Origin: Nonomuraea longispora
GTDB lineage: Bacteria > Actinomycetota > Actinomycetes > Streptosporangiales > Streptosporangiaceae
Reading direction: 5' to 3'
Assembly (NCBI RefSeq): GCF_004348345.1
Contig: NZ_SMJZ01000086.1
Coordinates: forward strand, 1 to 33,181
Length of the DNA: 33,181 nucleotides
How positions within the stretch are numbered: position 1 is the stretch's first letter; the number at the start of each line of letters is the position of its first letter. Below the pieces are notes generated by a model. That model ran no database searches, was not told the origin of the DNA, and was given only the letters and a program-made list of their open reading frames with translations. This document shows, piece after piece, positions 1 through 6,778 of the stretch. The position numbers and the translations under genes were made by a program.

Positions 1-29
1 GGCGGAGGGACAGGGTTGAGGGTCAGATC

Positions 30-1097
30 ATGACATTTCCTACTTTTACGTCAAGCCAGAGCGAACCCCACGCACGCGGCGAGGAGCTCGGGTCCCGCCG
101 CCGCGCGGCCATCGCCGCCAACCTCGATGGCTACACCGACCTGTTCAAGGTCGCGGGCGCCACCCCCGAGCAGGTCCGCGCGTGGGGCGAGCAGGCGCTC
201 GACCGCAGCGCCGCGTGGGCGCCCCGGCTGGCCGACGAGATGGCCGGGATCGCGTCAGGGGCCGGGTTGGAGCCGTGGCAGGTCGCCGTGGTCAACGCCA
301 GGACCGAGATCCTGGCCGCCGTCCACGCGAGCGGCGAGGGGGAGTGCTCGACCTCCGTCGTGCTGCCGGGTCCCGGCCTGCCGCCGCGTACGGTGCAGAC
401 CTGGGACTGGCACGACCACCTGCGCGACGCCCCCATGTTGTGGGAGCTGGAGCCCCGCCCGGGGCACGTCGTGCGCACGTTCACCGAGGCGGGGGCGCTG
501 GCCAAGATCGGGGTGAACACGGCGGGCCTGGGCGTGCACTTCAACATCCTGCGCCACGACGCCGACACCGCCGAGGTGGGCGTGCCCGTGCACCTGATCG
601 CTCGCCGCATCCTGGAGGAGGCGGCCACCGTCGAGGAGGCCGCCGCGATCGCCCGTTCGGCCACGGTCTCGGCCTCCACCGTCATCACCGCCGTGACCGG
701 CGCGGGCGCGGGCGCGATCGAGATCTCGCCGGCCGGCGTCGCGGTCGTTCCGCCGGACTCCGGCGGGGTCCTGATGCACTGCAACCACTTCCTCGACCCG
801 GCGCTGGCCGAGGGGGAGCGGCACGCCACGAAGCGGCCCGGCACCTACGCCCGCCTGCGGCACCTGCGCGACCACGCCGTTGAGCTCGGCGGCGACGACC
901 TCACCGAACGTGCGCTCGCCATGCTCAGCCACGAGCCGCAGGGCGCGCCCGTGTGCGCCCATCCCGACCTGTCGCAGCCGATCGACCAGCGCTGGGAGAC
1001 GCTGGCCACGATCGCGCTCGACCTGACGGCGGGGCGGCTGCGGGTGCACCAGGGCGGGCCCTGCCGGGTCACCGAGGCGACCTGGCAGACGTTCTGA
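30..1097 (+). CDS. C45-family autoproteolytic acyltransferase/amidohydrolase (isopenicillin N acyltransferase-like)
   Basis: Protein of 355 residues related to the isopenicillin-N acyltransferase / acid-ceramidase-like Ntn hydrolases (peptidase family C45). In that family the precursor cleaves itself before a Cys, which becomes the N-terminal nucleophile for amide hydrolysis or acyl transfer. The key region is visible: the N-A-R-T-E motif at 89-93 is followed by GECST, with the candidate nucleophile Cys106. Cleavage would give an alpha chain of about 105 residues and a beta chain of about 250. There is no signal peptide, so it should be cytoplasmic. GAGGG lies 7 nt before the ATG and supports the start. 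The gene stands alone and converges on the glutaryl-CoA dehydrogenase gene with an 11-nt gap. The substrate cannot be told from sequence; bacterial relatives act on varied acyl amides, and penicillin synthesis is not implied. Confidence 0.8.
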   Translation: MTFPTFTSSQSEPHARGEELGSRRRAAIAANLDGYTDLFKVAGATPEQVRAWGEQALDRSAAWAPRLADEMAGIASGAGLEPWQVAVVNARTEILAAVHASGEGECSTSVVLPGPGLPPRTVQTWDWHDHLRDAPMLWELEPRPGHVVRTFTEAGALAKIGVNTAGLGVHFNILRHDADTAEVGVPVHLIARRILEEAATVEEAAAIARSATVSASTVITAVTGAGAGAIEISPAGVAVVPPDSGGVLMHCNHFLDPALAEGERHATKRPGTYARLRHLRDHAVELGGDDLTERALAMLSHEPQGAPVCAHPDLSQPIDQRWETLATIALDLTAGRLRVHQGGPCRVTEATWQTF

Positions 1098-1108
1098 CCA
1101 CCGGCCCG

Positions 1109-2272
1109 TCAGCTGAACGCGCCGATCCCGGTGAGCGCCTTCCCGAGCACCAGCGTGTGGATCTCCGACGTGCCCTCGTAGGTCAGCACGGACTCCAGGT
1201 TCACGGAGTGCCTGATCACCGGGTATTCGAGGGTGACGCCGTTCGCTCCGAGCAGCGTGCGGCACTTCCTGGCGATCTCCAGGGCCTCGCGCACGTTGTT
1301 CAGCTTGCCGGCGCTCACCTGCTCGGGGGTGAGCGTGCCGGCCTCCTTCAGCCGCCCGAGGTGCACCGCGAGCAGCAGGCCCTTGCCCAGCTCCAGCGCC
1401 ATGTCGGCGAGCTTCTCCTGGGTGAGCTGGAAGGAGGCGAGCGGCCTGGCGAACACCTCGCGGTCGCCCGCGTACGCGAGCGTGGTCTCCAGGCAGTCGA
1501 GCGCGGCCCCCATCGAGCCGAACACGATCCCGAACCGCGCCTCGTTCAGGCAGCCCAGCGGCCCGGACAGGCCTCTGGCGCCCGGCAGCATCGCCTCGGC
1601 CGGCAGTCGCACGCCGTCGAGCACCAGCTCGCTGGTCACGCTGGCGCGCAGCGAGATCTTGTGCTTGACGTCGTTCAGGGTGAAGCCGGGCGTGCCCGCG
1701 GGGACCAGGAAACCCCTGACGCCCTCGTCGGTGCGGGCCCAGACCACCGCGACGTCCGACACGGAGCCGTTGGTGATCCACATCTTGGTGCCGTTCAGCA
1801 CCCAGTCGCCGCCCTCGCGCTTGGCCGTGGTGCGCATGCCCGAGGGGTCGGAGCCGAAGTCGGGCTCGGTCAGGCCGAAGCAGCCGATGCGCTCCCCGGC
1901 CGCCATCGCGGGCAGCCACTCCTGCTTCTGGTCCTCGCTGCCGTACTTCCAGATCGCGTACATGGCCAGCGACCCCTGCACCGACACCAGGCTGCGCAGC
2001 CCGGAGTCGGCCGCCTCAAGCTCCAGGCAGGCCAGCCCGTACGACACCGCGCCCATGCCCGCGCAGCCGTAGCCGTCGAGGTGCATGCCGAGCACGCCGA
2101 CCGAGCCCAGCGTGCGCGCCAGCTCGCGCGCGGGCAGTTCCCCGTCCTCGAACCAGCGGGCGACGTGCGGCCTGATCTCCCGGTCGCAGACGCGCCTGAC
2201 CGTGGTCCTGATCTCGCGTTCCTCCTCGGTCAGCAGCGTGTCGAGGGCGAACAGCTCGGTGGGTGCGATCAT
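1109..2272 (-). CDS. gcdH: Glutaryl-CoA dehydrogenase (acyl-CoA dehydrogenase family)
   Basis: FAD enzyme of 387 residues that would oxidise and decarboxylate glutaryl-CoA to crotonyl-CoA. It follows glutaryl-CoA dehydrogenases rather than straight-chain acyl-CoA dehydrogenases along its length. Landmarks are GYGCAGMGAVSYGL (67-80), DSGLRS with Arg93 at the place of the glutaryl-carboxylate-binding Arg of the human enzyme, the flavin-site motif CFGLTEPDFGSDPSG (131-145), and TYEGTSEIH with the catalytic base Glu366. The ATG at 2272 is chosen because GGAGAGG lies just upstream. A longer frame starting at a TTG (2296) would run through the repeat-rich control region. The gene is divergent from the aldehyde dehydrogenase and CoA-transferase operon, whose products would supply its substrate. 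A related dicarboxylyl-CoA is the main alternative substrate. Confidence 0.82.
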   Translation of the reverse strand: MIAPTELFALDTLLTEEEREIRTTVRRVCDREIRPHVARWFEDGELPARELARTLGSVGVLGMHLDGYGCAGMGAVSYGLACLELEAADSGLRSLVSVQGSLAMYAIWKYGSEDQKQEWLPAMAAGERIGCFGLTEPDFGSDPSGMRTTAKREGGDWVLNGTKMWITNGSVSDVAVVWARTDEGVRGFLVPAGTPGFTLNDVKHKISLRASVTSELVLDGVRLPAEAMLPGARGLSGPLGCLNEARFGIVFGSMGAALDCLETTLAYAGDREVFARPLASFQLTQEKLADMALELGKGLLLAVHLGRLKEAGTLTPEQVSAGKLNNVREALEIARKCRTLLGANGVTLEYPVIRHSVNLESVLTYEGTSEIHTLVLGKALTGIGAFS

Positions 2273-2280
2273 GACCTCTC

Positions 2281-2314
2281 CATATTTTGGATCCAATATT
2301 GAAAATCCAATATG
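2281..2314. promoter_or_regulatory. Candidate operator and overlapping promoters between gcdH and the aldehyde dehydrogenase operon
   Basis: This is an AT-rich island in a very GC-rich sequence. It holds a perfect 10-bp palindrome TTGGATCCAA (2287-2296), the palindrome CAATATTG (2294-2301), and two direct copies of ATCCAATAT (2291-2299 and 2305-2313) 14 bp apart. A near inverted copy, ATATTTTGGAT, lies at 2282-2292. The element spans most of the 64-bp divergent gap, so one regulator could control both directions. The GntR/FCD protein encoded at 4918-5586 is the natural candidate (inference). A weak rightward promoter, TTGAAA (2299-2304) with a 17-bp spacer to TAGGGT (2322-2327), can be drawn and would give an almost leaderless message. 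Confidence 0.6.
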
Positions 2315-2336
2315 CCACGGTTAGGGTGCGTTGACC

Positions 2337-3770
2337 ATGGACGTTCTGAATCTCATCGACGGCCGCTGGGTCGAGGGGGACGGCGTGGAGTTCGCCGACA
2401 CCAACCCGGCGCGACCGGGCGAAGTGGTGGCACACGGGCGCTTCGTCTCCGGCTCCGAGGTCGAGCGCGCGGTGGCCGCAGCCAGGAGAGCCGCACCCGG
2501 CTGGGCGGCCACCCCCCACCACACCCGCGCCGCCGTGCTCACCGCCGCCGCCGGCCTCGTGGACGCCGCCGCCGACGCGTGGGGCGCCGAACTGGCCCGC
2601 GAGGAGGGCAAGACGCTGCCCGAGGCGGTCGCCGAAGTGCGCGGCGCGGCCCGCATCCTGCGCTACCACGCCGCCGAGGCCGACCGGGAGAACGGTGAGG
2701 TCTACGCCTCCCCGCGCCCCGGCGAGAACGTGCTCGTCGTCCGCAGGCCGATCGGCGTCGCCGGCCTCATCACGCCGTTCAACTTCCCCATCGCCATCCC
2801 CGCCTGGAAGATCGGCCCCGCGCTCAGCCACGGCAACACCGTCGTGTGGAAGCCATCCTCGCTGGTGCCGCTGCTCGCCTACCGGCTGGCGCGGGCGCTG
2901 ACCGAGGCCGGCCTGCCCGACGGCGTCCTCAACCTCGTGTACGGCGAGGCCGCCGCGGGCTCCGCCATCGTCGGCCACCCCGGCGTGGACGCCGTGTCGT
3001 TCACCGGCTCCACGGCGGTCGGCCGGGCGGTCATCGCCCGCTGCGGCGAACTCGGCAAACCCCTGCAGACGGAGATGGGCGGCAAGAACGCCTCCATCGT
3101 GCTCGCCGACGCCGACCTCGACCACGCCGCCGAGCAGGTGTGCCTGGGCGCGTTCCGGTCCACCGGGCAGAAGTGCACGGCCACCTCGCGGCTCATCGTC
3201 GACTCCCTCGTGGCCGACGACCTGCTCGACCGGGTGGCCGAACGCGCCGCGCGGCTGGTCGTCGGCGACCCCATGGAAACCGGCGTCGACATGGGCCCCC
3301 TCGTCAGCGCGGCCGCCCGCGACCGGGTGAACGACGGCGTGACCCGGGCCGTCGGCGAGGGCGCGAGGCCGCTGGCCGGCGCGGAACCGCACCCCGGCGA
3401 GGGATGGTTCGCGCCGCCGACCGTGCTCGACCTGCCGGGCACCGGCGTGGACTTCTGGCGCAGCGAACTGTTCGGGCCCGTCGTCGGAGCCGTACGCGCG
3501 TCCGGCGCGGAGGAGGCGCTCGGCCTGGCGAACCTCAGCGACCACGGGCTGTCGGCCGCGATCTTCACCCGCGACCTGGGCGTCGCGCTGTCCGCCGTGG
3601 ACCGGGTGGAGGTCGGCGTGCTGCACATCAACTCCGAGTCGGCGGGGACGTTCCCGCACGTGCCGTTCGGCGGGCTCAAGCAGAGCGGCTTCGGGCCCAA
3701 GGAGCAGGGACGGGCGGCCAGGGACTTCTTCACCCGGACGGTGACCGTCTACCTCGGGGCGCCGGCGTGA
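2337..3770 (+). CDS. NAD(P)-dependent aldehyde dehydrogenase (probable semialdehyde dehydrogenase)
   Basis: Aldehyde dehydrogenase superfamily protein, 477 residues counted from ATG 2337, the usual length for the family. It oxidises an aldehyde to the acid using NAD(P)+. Active-site residues are all present: Asn149 in TPFNFP, Lys172 in WKPSS (cofactor binding), Glu246 in QTEMGGKN and nucleophile Cys280 in GQKCTA, plus the cofactor loop SFTGSTAVG (221-229). It resembles the alpha-ketoglutarate-semialdehyde and succinate/glutarate-semialdehyde dehydrogenase branch. Its position with a glutarate CoA-transferase and glutaryl-CoA dehydrogenase suggests glutarate semialdehyde as substrate (inference). 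TTG 2331, two codons earlier and 4 nt after AGGG, is an alternative start. Its TGA overlaps the GTG of the CoA-transferase by 4 bp, so the two are translationally coupled. Confidence 0.85.
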   Translation: MDVLNLIDGRWVEGDGVEFADTNPARPGEVVAHGRFVSGSEVERAVAAARRAAPGWAATPHHTRAAVLTAAAGLVDAAADAWGAELAREEGKTLPEAVAEVRGAARILRYHAAEADRENGEVYASPRPGENVLVVRRPIGVAGLITPFNFPIAIPAWKIGPALSHGNTVVWKPSSLVPLLAYRLARALTEAGLPDGVLNLVYGEAAAGSAIVGHPGVDAVSFTGSTAVGRAVIARCGELGKPLQTEMGGKNASIVLADADLDHAAEQVCLGAFRSTGQKCTATSRLIVDSLVADDLLDRVAERAARLVVGDPMETGVDMGPLVSAAARDRVNDGVTRAVGEGARPLAGAEPHPGEGWFAPPTVLDLPGTGVDFWRSELFGPVVGAVRASGAEEALGLANLSDHGLSAAIFTRDLGVALSAVDRVEVGVLHINSESAGTFPHVPFGGLKQSGFGPKEQGRAARDFFTRTVTVYLGAPA

Positions 3771-4921
3771 GCGGAGGGGCGCTGTCCGGGCTGCTGGTGG
3801 CCGACTTCAGCCGCGTCCTGGCCGGCCCCTACGCCACGATGCTGCTGGCCGACCTGGGCGCGGAGGTCGTCAAGGTGGAGCGGCCGGGCACGGGGGACGA
3901 CACCCGCGCCTGGGGGCCGCCGTACGCGCCCGGCGGGCAGGCGACGTACTTCCTCGGCGTCAACCGCAACAAACGCTCGATCGCCCTCGACCTCAGGGAC
4001 GAGGCGGACCTCCAGGTGGCGCGGGCGCTGGCCGTGCGGGCCGACGTGCTGGTCGAGAACTTCAGGCCGGGCACGATGGACCGGCTCGGGCTCGGCCATG
4101 ACGCGCTGCGGGCGCTCAATCCCGGGCTGGTGTACTGCTCGATCACCGGGTTCGGGTCGGGCGCGGGGGCCGGGCTGCCGGGGTACGACCTGATCGCGCA
4201 GGCCGTGGGCGGCTTGATGAGCGTCACGGGAGAGCCGGACGGGCCCGGCACCAAGGCGGGCGTGGCCCTGGTGGACGTCATCACCGGCCTGCACGCCGCC
4301 CTCGGCATCCTCGCCGCCCTCCGCCACCGCGACCACACCGGCGAAGGGGGCCACCTCACCGGAAGCGGGCAGCGGGTCGAGGTGTCGTTGCTCTCCTCCC
4401 TCCTGTCGGCCCTGACCAACCACTCCTCCGCCTACGCCGCCGCCGGCGTGGTGCCGAAGGCCATGGGCAACCGGCATCCCAGCATCGTCCCGTACGAGGT
4501 GTTCCAGGCCGCCGACCGCCCGCTGGTGATCGCGGCCGGGAACGACCGCCAGTTCCAGGCGCTCTGCGCGGTGCTCGACCGTCCCGGCCTGGCCGCGGAC
4601 CCCCGGTACGCCACCAACGCGGGCAGGGTCGCCGCCCGCGACGAGCTCGTCGCCGCGCTCGACGACGCCCTGGGCGAACGTCCGGCGGACGAGTGGTTCG
4701 AGTTGCTCACGGCCGCCGGGGTGCCCTGCGGCCCGATCAACGACCTGGCCACCGCGTTCGCCCTCGCCGAGGAGCTGGGCCTGGAGCCGTCCGTACGGCT
4801 CGACGGGGCCGGCCAGGTCGCGTCCCCCGTACGCCTCAGCGCCACCCCGCCCTCCTACCGCCGGCCGCCGCCGGAGCTCGGGCAGGACGACGCCTGGGTT
4901 CGTGAGATATTGGGGCCGTGA
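3767..4921 (+). CDS. CaiB/BaiF family (class III) CoA-transferase, probable succinyl-CoA:glutarate CoA-transferase
   Basis: Protein of 384 residues of the class III CoA-transferase family, which moves CoA between carboxylic acids through an Asp-CoA thioester. Asp170 in VALVDVITGLHAA matches the catalytic Asp169 of formyl-CoA transferase. The N-terminal block (RVLAGPYATMLLADLGAEVV), GDDTRAWGPPY, LGVNRNKRSIALDL, PSIVPYEVFQA, AAGNDRQFQALC and VPCGPIND follow the human glutarate enzyme SUGCT as I remember it, so glutarate is the favoured acceptor. A short Gly-rich insertion (about 206-215) precedes QRVEVSLL and looks lineage-specific. The GTG start overlaps the aldehyde dehydrogenase stop, and its own TGA overlaps the GTG of the GntR gene, giving a tightly coupled three-gene operon. 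A transferase for another dicarboxylate remains possible. Confidence 0.8.
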   Translation: MSGGALSGLLVADFSRVLAGPYATMLLADLGAEVVKVERPGTGDDTRAWGPPYAPGGQATYFLGVNRNKRSIALDLRDEADLQVARALAVRADVLVENFRPGTMDRLGLGHDALRALNPGLVYCSITGFGSGAGAGLPGYDLIAQAVGGLMSVTGEPDGPGTKAGVALVDVITGLHAALGILAALRHRDHTGEGGHLTGSGQRVEVSLLSSLLSALTNHSSAYAAAGVVPKAMGNRHPSIVPYEVFQAADRPLVIAAGNDRQFQALCAVLDRPGLAADPRYATNAGRVAARDELVAALDDALGERPADEWFELLTAAGVPCGPINDLATAFALAEELGLEPSVRLDGAGQVASPVRLSATPPSYRRPPPELGQDDAWVREILGP

Positions 4922-5586
4922 ATCCGGACGGGGCAGGGCGGAGGCCACCGACGGCCCAGCAGTTCGTGCTGGCCGAGTTGCGCCGCGCCATCACGACCGG
5001 CCGCCTGCGCCCCGGCGCCCCCATCAGGCAGGACGCGCTGGCGGAGGAGCTCCAGGTCAGCCGGGTGCCGCTGCGCGAGGCGCTCAAGACGCTGGAGGGC
5101 GAGGGCCTGGTCACCCACCAGGCGCACAAGGGCTACTGCGTCGCGACGCTCTCGCTCGACGACCTGCGCGAGGTCTACCGCATCCGGGAGCTGCTGGAGG
5201 AGGAGGCCGTGCGGCGGGCCGTGGTTCGTCTCACCGACGCCGACCTCGACCGGCTGGAGGCCGTCCAGGGCGACGTCGAACGGGCCGCGGCGGCGGGTGA
5301 CGTGCTCGCCATGGCCACGGCCAACCGGGTGTTCCACATGACGTTGTTCGACTGCGCGGGCATGCCCCGGCTGGCCCGGCTGATCAGGACGTTGTGGGAC
5401 TCGACGGACGCCTACCGGTCGATGTACTACGGCGACGGCGGCAACCGCGAGCGGGTGGTCAAGGAGCACCGGGCCACGCTCGACGCCCTCCGCCGCCGCG
5501 CCGCCGACGAGGCGGTCGCCACCCTCAACGTCCACCGCGACCACGCGGTCACCGAGCTGCGGTCCCTGCTCCCCGCGTCACCCTGA
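4918..5586 (+). CDS. GntR-family transcriptional regulator, FCD (FadR-type) subfamily
   Basis: DNA-binding regulator of 222 residues. The winged helix lies at about 12-77, with the typical GntR stretch LRRAITTGRLRPG, then LAEELQVSRVPLREALKTLEGEGLV. The C-terminal FCD helical domain (about 85-215) binds a carboxylate effector, usually through a metal. Candidate ligands are Asn136/His140 (ANRVFH), His184 (VKEHR) and His206 (LNVHRDH); the first position is more often Asp in the family. The GTG start overlaps the CoA-transferase stop, so it is made with the catabolic enzymes. The expected role is an effector-responsive repressor of this operon and divergent gcdH, acting at the repeats at 2281-2314. 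Effector and site are inferred. Confidence 0.85.
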   Translation: MNPDGAGRRPPTAQQFVLAELRRAITTGRLRPGAPIRQDALAEELQVSRVPLREALKTLEGEGLVTHQAHKGYCVATLSLDDLREVYRIRELLEEEAVRRAVVRLTDADLDRLEAVQGDVERAAAAGDVLAMATANRVFHMTLFDCAGMPRLARLIRTLWDSTDAYRSMYYGDGGNRERVVKEHRATLDALRRRAADEAVATLNVHRDHAVTELRSLLPASP

Positions 5587-5590
5587 CCCG

Positions 5591-6010
5591 CTACTCGGGG
5601 TGCTCCCATGTCTCCCGCTGGCCGGGGTCGAGCTCGATCGGCGGCATGTGCAGCAGGTGCAGGTGCGCCATCTCCACCAGTTCCTCCGGGGTGACGTCGG
5701 GCAGGGCGTCGTAGTCCCCGCGGGACACGTCGAGGGTGAAGCTGCCTCCCGAGCCGTCGTCCAGGACAACGGTGACCAGGCAGCGGTACACCCCCGACCC
5801 TTCGGTGCCGAAGACCACCGCGAACAGGGACCGGATCCGGCCGCGGTGCTCGGACATCCAGCCCGGCCGGCCGACGGCGGACCGGCCCTGATCGCGGGCG
5901 GTCCGCGCGAGCCTGTCATAGTCGGCCAGGGACGGCTTCTTGATGTCGCCCCGGCCGCCGGGCGAGTAGAGGTCGAGGCGCGGCCACTTCCGGCGCCTGA
6001 AAAGACGCAT
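5591..6010 (-). CDS. Conserved-looking hypothetical protein (139 aa)
   Basis: I do not recognise this family. It is a soluble protein of 139 residues with no signal peptide or membrane helix. The N-terminus is basic (MRLFRRRKWPR), the middle (about 60-100) looks like a beta-rich domain with LFAVVFGTEGSGVYRCLVTVVLDDGSGGSF, and the C-terminus is acidic with a Met/His-rich stretch (EMAHLHLLHMPP). Its ATG overlaps the stop of the upstream TetR gene (ATGA, 6007-6010), so it is co-translated with that regulator. It ends 4 nt from the stop of the convergent GntR gene. The frame keeps GC-rich third positions throughout, which supports it being real. Confidence 0.6.
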   Translation of the reverse strand: MRLFRRRKWPRLDLYSPGGRGDIKKPSLADYDRLARTARDQGRSAVGRPGWMSEHRGRIRSLFAVVFGTEGSGVYRCLVTVVLDDGSGGSFTLDVSRGDYDALPDVTPEELVEMAHLHLLHMPPIELDPGQRETWEHPE

Positions 6011-6702
6011 CAGCCGCTCCTGGGCGCGAGGCTCGCGGCGACGCCGTCGAGCACCAGTTCCAGCTTGCGGTCGAACCACGTCGCGGCCGGGTCGGTGAGC
6101 GCGCGCCGCATGATGGGAGCCACCTCCGCCCCCACCGCCTCGGCCCAGGCGTCGGCCGTGTTGTCGCGCACGATGCCCCGGCCGGTCGGCGCGTCGAGCT
6201 GCTTGCCCCTGCTGAACACGTCGATCGTCAGGTCGAAGACGGTGTCGACGGCGAGGAAGGCGTTCTCGGCCGTGAAGCCGTAGCCGATCAGGCTGCGCAC
6301 CGACGCGCCGAAGCGGCGCATCACCTCCTCGGGGAAGCGGGTGAGCCTGAGGAACTCCTTGACCAGCCCCGGATGCCGTTCCAGCACGCGCCAGACCGCG
6401 GCGGCCTGCGCCTCCAGGTCGGGGCGCCACTCGCCGGCCGGCTCCGGCCAGGGGGCGGCGGCGACGGCCCGGTCGATCGCCACCATGACGAGTTCCTCGC
6501 GGTCGGCGACGTGGCGGTAGAGGGCCGAGTGGGCGACCTGGAGCCGGTCGGCGACGGTGGCCAGGGTGAGGTTGTCGAAGCCGACCGCGAGGGCGGCGTC
6601 GGCGATGGCGGGCCTGGTGATGCGCGGGGGACGGCCGCGCGGGCGGCCGCGTACGCGCCACTCCCGCCCGGTGACGCCGTGGCCTGTCTGCTCGCCGCCC
6701 AT
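6010..6702 (-). CDS. TetR/AcrR-family transcriptional regulator
   Basis: Regulator of 230 residues. After a basic tail rich in Arg-Gly-Arg-Pro (16-28) comes the TetR helix-turn-helix at about 30-75, with LTLATVADRLQVAHSALYRHVADREELV. The rest is an all-helical ligand and dimerisation domain of the usual length. ATG 6702 is preferred because GGGGAG lies 4 nt before it; a GTG one codon upstream (6705) has almost no spacing. The gene lies downstream of the two ABC half-transporter genes on the same strand, across a 76-nt gap that contains a possible hairpin, and is coupled to the unknown 139-residue gene. It may respond to a substrate of the transporter, but no operator could be assigned. Confidence 0.82.
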   Translation of the reverse strand: MGGEQTGHGVTGREWRVRGRPRGRPPRITRPAIADAALAVGFDNLTLATVADRLQVAHSALYRHVADREELVMVAIDRAVAAAPWPEPAGEWRPDLEAQAAAVWRVLERHPGLVKEFLRLTRFPEEVMRRFGASVRSLIGYGFTAENAFLAVDTVFDLTIDVFSRGKQLDAPTGRGIVRDNTADAWAEAVGAEVAPIMRRALTDPAATWFDRKLELVLDGVAASLAPRSG

Positions 6703-6731
6703 CACGCTCCCCGGTCGTCGCCCATGCGCCT

Positions 6732-6766
6732 GCCCGCCCGTCGCACGAGCACGTCGTGGTGCGGGC
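6732..6766 (-). terminator. Possible hairpin terminator after the ABC transporter genes
   Basis: An outer arm pair, GCCCGC (6732-6737) with GCGGGC (6761-6766), encloses an inner pair, CACGA (6744-6748) with TCGTG (6754-6758). The bulge between them is uneven (6 nt against 2 nt). It lies in the gap between the last ABC gene and the TetR gene. There is no T-run, as is common in actinomycetes. In such GC-rich DNA a stem like this can occur by chance. Confidence 0.35.
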
Positions 6767-6778
6767 CGCCCGACGGAC

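Noticed and set aside
30..1097. Penicillin biosynthesis acyltransferase
   Set aside because: Only the Ntn-hydrolase family is supported. No beta-lactam genes are present, and bacterial C45 proteins have diverse amide substrates.
255..1919. Long minus-strand frame across gcdH and the C45 gene
   Set aside because: Compositionally biased Arg/Gly-rich translation; both real genes are supported by active-site motifs in other frames.
2846..3766. An N-terminal extension of the CoA-transferase over the aldehyde dehydrogenase gene
   Set aside because: The extension has no domain and overlaps a gene with full catalytic motifs. The GTG at 3767 starts exactly at the family's N-terminus.
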